From Sipunculus nudus (Eukaryota; Annelida; Sipuncula; Golfingiida; Sipunculidae): DNA of 64,000 bases. The position numbers and the translations under genes were made by a program. Shown piece after piece: positions 55,936 through 64,000 of this stretch (within the stretch, counting starts at the first letter, position 1; each line of letters starts with the position of its first letter). The stretch is from positions 63,272,800-63,336,799 of the forward strand of contig CM049314.1 in assembly GCA_026874595.1 (NCBI GenBank), read 5' to 3'. Under the pieces are notes generated by a model that saw only the letters and a list, made by a program, of their open reading frames with translations, was not told where the DNA came from and made no database searches.

Positions 55936-57080
55936 ACGGATTTTAAACTTGACTTATGTAGTGCAACTCACTAAAGCAAGAATCTTAATGATTTACGTGT
56001 CACGAGAATACGTAGCAATCTATTTTGCAAAACAATTTTTGATGATTCATTTTCCTGTCTGAATACAGGTGTACTGGTTGATGTGAGTTGAAGCTACGAC
56101 ACTCCATTTTTAGCTTTGGTTTGGTTTACTGGCTGGTGGCGCCACCACCTGTGCTGCATACTTCCTACAACGGCAAGAGAGTCAGAAACGAAGAAGCTGG
56201 AAAAAAGAAGAAGCTGACGTCACCTGTGAGGAACCAACTTAATCGCTATTGTCAACGTTAACCTCCTACAAAAACACACGGTTGCGCCCCTTCTGTTGAT
56301 TGACGCGATTTTGTTTTCAGCCGTGATAAAGGGAAGTCCCATTTGGCATGCGCAAGGGATTCCCTAAAAAGAGTCACTCTAGCAGACTGGTGCCCAGTAA
56401 TTTTTTGTCAAGAATGATGACAAGAAAACACAATGAACAAAATTGGATTAAGACTAATGCTTGACTATGTGGAAGTCACTGGCTTGATTTATATTAAACT
56501 GACGGTGGTCGCATTGGACTTTTGTTTCCGAACGCTTCTGTGTACCACGCATCGGATATGCACGTTTTTGGTCCTGAAATGTCGGAAATGATGCCAGTTG
56601 TGTCTTAAGAGGGTAGTGGGTCATCTGGCCGCAAGTCAAGGTGAAAAGAGTTTTGCAAATAGCGTATTGCAACTAGTGATCTGTCAACTGCCGCACAAGT
56701 TCAACCAACCTCCTTCAATTACGTGATCTTTCTGTTTGTCCACATGAACGCCATGTAAAGGGTATTATAAATCCTAGTAGATAAAAAAGCTTAGGTAGAG
56801 CCGTTATAAAGATTAAGTTTAGTAGGAATAACATACGGTGCATTATTATACACGCATAGTAAGTAATAAATCACATAAATTTACACAAAAGGCAGGCCAA
56901 TAGCTGGCTTTAAGTGTCACGTGTATTGTGGGAAATCGTCATCACCATGTCTTAGTATAATACAGAACACTGGTGATTCCAACCACAGGGATAAGGTAGA
57001 TTATGTGACGTTATATTCGAACTGCATAACTCCCTTGAGTGTGGCAATAAAATAGGCGAAGTATAAAGTGCATGGTAATC
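55935..57080. other. Gene-free stretch
   Basis: No exon, RNA gene or element end is recognised. Confidence 0.4.
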
Positions 57081-58965
57081 GATGCTCCATTAACGAGTGT
57101 ACTTAGAGTGATGCCCAGTTAACGAGTGTTCTTAGAATGATGCCCAATTAAGGAGTGGTCTTAGAGTGATGCCCAATTAACGAGTGTTCTTAGAGTGTTG
57201 ACCAATTAATGAGTGTCCTTAGAGTGATGCCTGATTAAAAAGTGTATTCAGATATTAGCCTGATTACACGAGTGTACTCAGACTGATACCTGATTACACG
57301 AGTGTACTAAGACTGATGCCTGATTAAAAGAGTGTACTCAGACTGAACCCTGATTTAACGAGTGTATTCAGATTGATGCCTGATTAAAAGAGTGTACTCA
57401 GACTGATACCTGATTAAAAGAGTGTACTCAGACTGAAGCCTGATTAAAAGAGTGTACTCAGACTGAAGCCTGATTTAACGAATGTACTCAGACTGATGCC
57501 TGATTAAAAGAGTGTACTCAGACTGATACTTGATCACACGAGTGTACTCAGACTGATACCTGATTACACGAGTGTACTCAGACTGAAGCCTGATTAAACG
57601 AATGTACTCAGACTGATGCCTGATTAAAAGAGTGTACTCAGACTGATACCTGATTAAAAGAATGTACTCAGACTGATACCTGATTAAAAGAGTGTACTCA
57701 GACTGAAGCCTGATTAAAGGAATGTACTCAGACTGATGCCTGATTAAAAAAGTGTACTCAGACTGATACCTGATCACACGAGTGTACTCAGACTGATACC
57801 TGATTAAAAGAGTGTACTCAGACTGATACCTGATAAGAGGAGTGTACTCTGACTGATGCCTGATTAAAAGAGTGTACTCAGACTGATACCTGATTACACG
57901 AGTATACTCAGACTGATACCTGATCACACGAGTGTACTCAGACTGATACCTGATTAAAAGAGTGTACTCAGACTGATGCCTGATTAAAAGAGTGTACTCT
58001 GACTGATGCCTGATTAAAAGAGTGTACTCAGACTGATGCCTGATTAAAAGAGTGTACTCAGACTGATACCTGATTACACGAGTGTACTCAGACTGATACC
58101 TGATTAAAAGAGTGTACTCAGACTGATACCTGCTTACACGAGTGTACTCAGACTGATACCTGATTACACGAGTGTACTCTGACTGATGCCTGATTACACG
58201 AGTGTACTCTGACTGATACCTGATTAAAAGAGTGTACTCAGACTGATACCTGATTAAAAGAGTGTACTCAGACTGATGCCTGATTACACGAGTGTACTCA
58301 GACTGATGCCTGATTACACGAGTGTACTCAGACTGATGCCTGATTAAAAGAGTGTACTCAGACTGATACCTGATTACACGAGTGTACTCAGACTGATACC
58401 AGATGAAAAGAGTGTACTCAGACTGATACCTGATTACACGAGTGTACTCAGACTGATACCTGATCACACGAGTGTACTCAGACTGATACCTGATTAAAAG
58501 AGTGTACTCAGACTGATACCTGATTACACGAGTGTACTCTGACTGATACCTGATTAAAAGAGTGTACTCAGACTGATACCTGATCACACGAGTTTACTCT
58601 GACTGATGCCTGATTACACGAGTGTACTCAGACTGATACCTGATTACACGAGTGTACTCAGACTGATACCTGATTAAAATAGTGTACTCAGACTGAAGCC
58701 TGATTAAACGAATGTACTCAGACTGATGCCTGATTAAAAGAGTGTACTCTGACTGATACCTGGTTAAAAGAGTGTACTCAGCTGATACCTGCTAACACGA
58801 GTGTACTCAGACTGATACCTGATTAAAAGAGTGTACTCAGACTGATACCTGATTAAAAAAGTGTACTCAGACTGATACCTGATTACACGAGTGTACTCTG
58901 ACTGATACCTGATTACACGAGTGTACTCAGACTGATGCCTGATTAAAAGAGTGTACTTAGACTGA
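57081..58965. repeat. 30-bp minisatellite array, about 63 copies
   Basis: The unit is GATACCTGATTACACGAGTG followed by TACTCAGACT, with common variants (GATGCC or GAAGCC; ATTAAAAG, ATTACACG or ATCACACG; ACTCTGACT). The left edge has more diverged 29-bp units and the core is very regular. Since 30 is a multiple of three, a minus-strand frame of 370 codons stays open with a ten-residue repeat (IRYQSEYTLL/RV). Variable sites change amino acids freely (Tyr/His/Leu; Arg-Val/Leu-Leu), which argues against protein constraint. A one-base deletion near 58780 shifts the frame. Confidence 0.95.
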
Positions 58966-58999
58966 GGTTCTTCAACATATTGACATTCGTAGATCTGAA

Positions 59000-59630
59000 T
59001 GGCTTCTGGTATATCCTCTCACAAGCAGAAGAGACGGCCGGTCTTTATAGTTTATACCACCACCAGGAAAGTGATATATTTTCCCATGGGTTGGTTCGTT
59101 GTTTAGTTTGTCTTTCAGCAATTTTATGCGAACAATTATGAAGGGGTTTTGAGGAAAGTTGTACATGGTCAGGGAAATACCCAATCCCTTACACAGCGGC
59201 GCACCTATAGCCTCATCGCCGCCCGTGGCGGTCTTGGAAATTGCCGCCCCTTTAAAGAATTACAAAACTGGACAACATATAGAAATATATCACGTCAAAT
59301 TTCCCTTATTATAGGCTTTTAGGTGACAACAACACAATTTTAAGTGGATGATTTAATTGGCAATGAATTTCTTCTCCACACATTAAAGAGCAGTCATCTT
59401 TTTGCCAACGTAAAACAAAAGATCGCTCTAACATCAAACAAGTACAGTGTATTATAAAATGCACAAAAAAAGAGAATAAACTGCAACTAGAAATAAAAAT
59501 ACACAGCAGGATACAAACAATATTGCGGAAACTTAATTTTCCATGTAAACACGATTATTTGATTATATAGCCTAAAGGTGCCCATTAACCTACATTTTGA
59601 AAAGGAATTCATGTGACTTTTTGCTTCCTC

Positions 59631-59684
<54 letters not shown>

Positions 59685-61700
59685 TGATCTAAGGGTAATG
59701 TTGGTTGCAAAAATATCTTATAAGACCTTCATGAGGGATTTATGAACTTTTTCATCAACAACATGTTTGTAACCACAGCAATAATTACAAACAGGAAAAC
59801 ATGTAACCTAAAGTGGTAGGTTGTGTATATGCGGAGGCCGAAATGTCACTTGTCGCAAAACGCCATTTGCAAAGCTCTGGCTTATCCGACTTGCTGCCAG
59901 ATGGGCTTGTTGATATAATAATGAATAACAACAGATCTGTATTTCTTCTTGCGTATTGCTTGCTGTATTTGTATGGGCCTGGTTTTCCACTAGGCAAATT
60001 GACAATGGCCTTGTTCCGTGGCAAAGTTCCTGATCAATGGGGCGGTGACACACCCTTTGCTACATAATATCATTTTCTAAAAAAATAAAAAGGGAAATAA
60101 AGAAAATTACCCCACCCCGTAGGACACTTGGCATCGTTCCCGACACAAAAAAGGCGTATCTACAGAGAAGTTACATGACAACGGTTGAGCGCCACCACCA
60201 CCTTTAATGATATGGATCCTTGGTACAAGCTATCAGAAAATTGTTCTTTATCTCGGTGTTCTGCTGCTGATTAATGTTTCCGACAGTTGTCAAAGCATCA
60301 TCTCATATCAAACAAACTACAAGAAATAATTAAAAGCAAGTTTCTTAAGTTTCCTCTTATGGTTCCCAGACTCAACCTAATTAATATCATTTCCACCCCA
60401 GCATGGGGTTGTCATTTCCCTCGATGACTAATTTTAAATAATGGAAATTTGAACCAAAAGCAATGGGACTTGACTTCCGATACCACCAAGCTTATTTCCG
60501 ACAGCCTGTCGCCCGTCCTCTGAGACGCATTTCCTACTGTTATACCCACAGATGGAACAATCAGCAGGCTTAATTTGCCAGGTTAATATAAAACCTCGAT
60601 TCCGCGTGCCTACCAGCTCTCCTATACTGCAGGTTTTATTATGCACACAGGAGTAATAATGGGTTGTGGTTTTGCAATTGTCTATCAAATTATATAATTA
60701 GTCTTGATACATACACTTCAAAGCATAGGTCAGCCATGCTGTAATAAGACATTTACATGGACCTGAAATGAAGAAATATTGGAAGGCACAGAAGGTAGCA
60801 CATGATTTAAAAGGTCCTGCGCTTGAACGCCTTTTGAGGATAGATGCCTGGACTTAAACCATATTATATTTCTTTATTATATAGGATACGGCACAAAATG
60901 ACCACATCTTCTATTGTATTAACTGGCCATGGAGATATTTATATATTTTCATAGGTACCGCAGATGTATCTGTGACTAAACGCCTCAGTTTGGATTTAGA
61001 TTGGAAAAAGATGGTTTTCTTTCAGTGGCGACCCATGTTAAACGGAGTACTGCACTGCAATGATGATTAAGCACATTGCAATGATAACGCCGTACAGAAC
61101 TTGCTTATTGGTACACAGTGGAGACCCTCAAGTATAAATCCCGTCTGTATATTAACTGTAGTGATTTCCAGTGCCTTGTGCATCTTGGCTGCCTATCACA
61201 TAATCCTAGTGTGGAATAGTTGTATATGCAGTCAGTAATTCAACAAACATGCTTGAATGATTTCCAAGTACGCTAATTTATTCCGGAATCTTCTTCGCAC
61301 ATGATGTTCTTAGAAAAGGGAATATGTATTTGTCTAGTTTATATATATATGGTCTTGTTTATATCAAGTGAAGATTTTCAAAATTACGGATGTTTGCTTT
61401 CTCGGCATAATTTTTACTGTGATTTTTCATTCATCACGTTCTCCACTTCTTACATCTCGACAGACTGTCTTATGTCAGAGCGGAGAACTCCCATTGGGGC
61501 TTGCGCAGTAGTCGGATCAACTGAAAGAAAGCCCTACCGGAAGGCTTTGGTCAATGACTGCATAGGCAGTTTATAGTCATTAAGAGTACGCATCATTTTG
61601 AAACAGACGCAGTTACATATTAAGTTTCAGGAGAATATATTTGGAATATTTATACTCTGTGTCAGAAACAGAGAATAAGGACAACAAATGCACCAGGGAA
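59000..61700. other. Gene-free stretch
   Basis: No supported gene. An (AT)n tract lies at 59637-59681. The overlapping open frames around 59785-60067 lack domain features and the required splice signals. Confidence 0.45.
59637..59681. repeat. (AT)n microsatellite
   Basis: An AT run of about 22 units. Confidence 0.95.
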
Positions 61701-61769
61701 GGTAATTGAGTAAACTTAGCAAACGATGGAACACAAAATTTCTAGGACCCTTGGCCAGTTGGAAAGAAA

Positions 61770-62708
61770 ATGTCAAGCAATATGAGTTTCGACAAAAAAT
61801 CGGAAAATTACAAAAACGTTATTGTGACAGTTGTGACTTGTGGAATTTGTGTTTCGAACATTTTTGCACTGCTGGGGACGTTTCTCTGTAAAGAAGTCCG
61901 GAGTAACAAAGTTTCCCCGTTGGCAGTGTCCGTATTCGTCGCTGGCCTACTTGCAGGGGCTTCGGGTGGAATCAGTGCTTATTTATCGTGGAGAGGACCA
62001 TCAGATCCGGGTCATATCCTTGGAGAAATACACAGTTTTCTTGGTGTCTTTCCACCAACAATAACCCTTGCCTCAGCTGCAGGCTTGGCCTTAGTAAAGG
62101 CTATAACAATCGTAAAACCACTCCTAGAAAACTCTCTCATCACTCGGAAAAGGGTAAATATTTCAAATGTGTTGATTTGGATCTTCGGTGCCCTATTCAG
62201 CGTACCCTACGCTTTCATTTTTGGTTATCAGTATCGGCTAGAACCGCGTATAACGCTTACCTCACCCGAAGGTTTACATTATTATAAATTCCCCTCAATT
62301 GCTGTCTACTTCACGTTAGTCAGCATACTTACAGTTGCTAACATCATTATCATCTTCATTGTCGCACAACAAATAATAAAAATCAGACGTGCTCGAGTAC
62401 ATGCTGAAGATGCTCCAATTCAACCCAACCCTGTACTACAGGTGTACAAATCTGCCCGGGGACTTCTAGCGGTTTGTATTATTTACAACATATTTTACAT
62501 TCCTGCAGTACTGACAAACGGAACGGATTTCTGGACCTGTTGGTTTGGGTACAGTGCATCGATTTTCAACAGTGTCGCCTATATTGTATTCAGTCCAAAA
62601 ATCCAAACAGCATTTAAAAACAGACTGTCTTGGTTCTGCTGTGACAGAAATGTAGTAGCAGCATACCCAGGGTCGGAACCGCCTGTAGCAGAGACAGGAC
62701 AAACTTAG
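61770..62708 (+). CDS. Orphan seven-transmembrane receptor, intronless (312 aa)
   Basis: A complete single-exon frame with seven hydrophobic helices: about residues 17-40, 48-73, 84-113, 130-153, 175-203, 229-250 and 255-278. Class-A landmarks are partly kept: Asn30 in helix 1, NSVAY (267-271) for NPxxY in helix 7, and an amphipathic helix 8 ending in Cys-Cys that may be palmitoylated. The DRY position at the end of helix 3 reads VKA (109-111) before ITIVKPL, so the key acidic residue and Arg are missing. It is most likely a divergent rhodopsin-like receptor at the plasma membrane; the ligand is unknown. Met61770 is used because it gives a short extracellular N-terminus with one NxS site. The same frame has a second Met (position 5). 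Confidence 0.88.
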   Translation: MSSNMSFDKKSENYKNVIVTVVTCGICVSNIFALLGTFLCKEVRSNKVSPLAVSVFVAGLLAGASGGISAYLSWRGPSDPGHILGEIHSFLGVFPPTITLASAAGLALVKAITIVKPLLENSLITRKRVNISNVLIWIFGALFSVPYAFIFGYQYRLEPRITLTSPEGLHYYKFPSIAVYFTLVSILTVANIIIIFIVAQQIIKIRRARVHAEDAPIQPNPVLQVYKSARGLLAVCIIYNIFYIPAVLTNGTDFWTCWFGYSASIFNSVAYIVFSPKIQTAFKNRLSWFCCDRNVVAAYPGSEPPVAETGQT

Positions 62709-63008
62709 CATAAAGGGGCATATTCACATACCAAGAATGGTTAATATTCAAAAGTATACTGTTTTCTACTTAAATATTATGGTGTCTGTCCCCTATATTA
62801 TGATCTAACAGCGTTTGTTTTCTCTTGTATGAAAGTGGAAAAAAGGTGCACCAGGCGCGATCAATGTCGCAAATATAAACATCGAGCGCAATCAAACTGG
62901 AAGCTGCAATTTCACAGATCAGTTCCAACCGGTGATCCTCATATATATTTTTTTCTTTCATTCTTCTATTTCCTTTGGAGTCTTCCTGCGTGCGCAAAAT
63001 CGGAAACA

Positions 63009-63014
63009 AATAAA
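63009..63014 (+). terminator. Candidate polyadenylation signal of the 7TM receptor
   Basis: AATAAA lies about 300 nt after the stop codon; another is at 63420-63425. Usage is not known. Confidence 0.4.
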
Positions 63015-63069
63015 ACCATGTTGCCGCTCCTTCGATCTGTTATGACATTACTGAATTCTTATTTATAGG

Positions 63070-64000
63070 AACTATATTTCATTCCTACAAGGATGCGTTG
63101 TGTGTTCCTCTATGCACACATTTTTAGTATACTATTTAAAGTACATTAATTAAAAAGGAGATGTATAAATGCCAAATCATAAACGCTTTGTTCCACTTTT
63201 AAGTGGCTGGACAGTTTGTGAAAATCCAAGCACATAGTGGTGATAGGGAAACACTGAAAATAGCCGAGAGTACACAACTCAGTTGAAATTTATATTGTCT
63301 TTGTAAGCCTAACTTGAGCCGTGATAGAAGCCATCCGGGGACATGTACTGCAACGATCATCTATCTTATTGAAATCGTGGAAAACAGCCGGTAATCTAAA
63401 AATTAGACTACGAATGTTGAATAAACATGGTGAATGGGGAATTCACTCATAATCCAATTTAAAAATCCGTGTCACTGATAAGGAGTTATTTCCTGTATCG
63501 CGTACAGGTTGACTGCCGTCTAGTAACCAGTGAGAGCTATGCTTGTATTCATACGATGAGAAAATTAACAGATATCCCTAAGGGGGACTACCAAAAAGCT
63601 GAGTTAAAACGGATTTTTTATCGCACATGGTAGGTGTGGTTAGAAAGTATAATAAAAAGCAAACATTTGGTTTGTGTTATATGACGTGACAGCGTACTTG
63701 TAGGCCATGAGGCGTTGTGAAAAAAGACGAAAATATTTGCATCCTCATAGAGCCTTGCAATGGGGTCCTCGATGCAAGCTTTGAGGACAGTCTCACGCTA
63801 ATACGCAGTCCTTCCGCCAGAGGTTAATTCTACTCGAAAACCCTTGTGAGACCGTTTCTGCGCAGTGTGGCAAGTACACTACTCGTACTCTAGTACCGGA
63901 ATGGGGCTATTCTGACCATTAATGCACTGGTTACATCAAGACTGGACAACAACAACCACCCGCTCGCTGGAACCTGTCATACCAACATTCATCGCCTCTG
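63070..64000. other. Gene-free end of window
   Basis: No exon or element is recognised beyond the possible 3' UTR of the 7TM receptor. Confidence 0.4.

Noticed and set aside
57475-58587. 370-codon minus-strand open frame
   Set aside because: It is a by-product of a 30-bp tandem repeat. Variants change amino acids freely, the frame breaks where one base is lost, and no splice sites or domain were seen.
57081-58965. CRISPR-like array
   Set aside because: The units are contiguous tandem repeats without unique spacers, in eukaryotic DNA.

Overview
The window looks like nuclear DNA from a lophotrochozoan animal, most likely a marine bivalve mollusc. It is AT-rich and gene-sparse, with small exons split by phase-1 GT-AG introns. 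It carries many (AT)n, (GA)n and poly-G tracts, tRNA-derived SINEs, MITEs and a CR1/Jockey-like LINE. Its gene families (fucolectin/F5-8C domains, C-type lectins, lineage-specific 7TM receptors) are typical of bivalves. The species cannot be named from the sequence alone. All multi-exon models were built by eye from splice sites and phase continuity, without transcript data.

Layout. 1.3-3.0 kb: a SINE and a 25-bp minisatellite full of TGACGTCA (CRE) octamers. 4.0-7.25 kb, minus strand: a three-exon gene for a secreted coiled-coil protein ending in an intradiol ring-cleavage dioxygenase domain, with a 30-bp minisatellite and a 1.24-kb hAT-like MITE in its first coding intron. 7.5-15.7 kb: no gene seen, only minisatellites, palindromic G-run MITEs and a 0.9-kb TIR element. 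15.8-28.1 kb, plus strand: the C-terminal part (at least 11 exons) of a single-pass membrane receptor. It has a fucolectin-type lectin domain outside, a Ser/Thr-rich stalk built from tandemly duplicated symmetrical exons, one transmembrane helix, and a tail with an ITAM-like pair of tyrosine motifs. Its largest intron holds a 2.07-kb long-TIR Mutator-like element. 29.7 kb: a dead C-type lectin exon on the minus strand.

36.4-42.6 kb: a non-LTR retrotransposon with an intact 1144-codon endonuclease/reverse transcriptase ORF that starts near a 2A-like motif, and an ORF1 broken by two nonsense codons. 43.0-44.7 kb: a second long-TIR element with 8-bp target duplications. 45.2-45.7 kb: a tandem pair of tRNA-derived SINEs. 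47.7-49.0 kb: the 3' exons of a C-type lectin gene. 50.1-51.7 kb, minus strand: a decayed Mutator-like transposase with a SWIM motif. 57.1-59.0 kb: about 63 copies of a 30-bp minisatellite. 61.8-62.7 kb: an intronless orphan seven-transmembrane receptor.

The best-supported host genes are the dioxygenase, the lectin-ITAM-like receptor, the C-type lectin and the 7TM receptor. Three are secreted or surface proteins of kinds that molluscs use in recognition and defence. The most interesting candidate system is the fucolectin receptor with an ITAM-like tail. The long-TIR elements and the dead transposase suggest Mutator-like activity in this genome.
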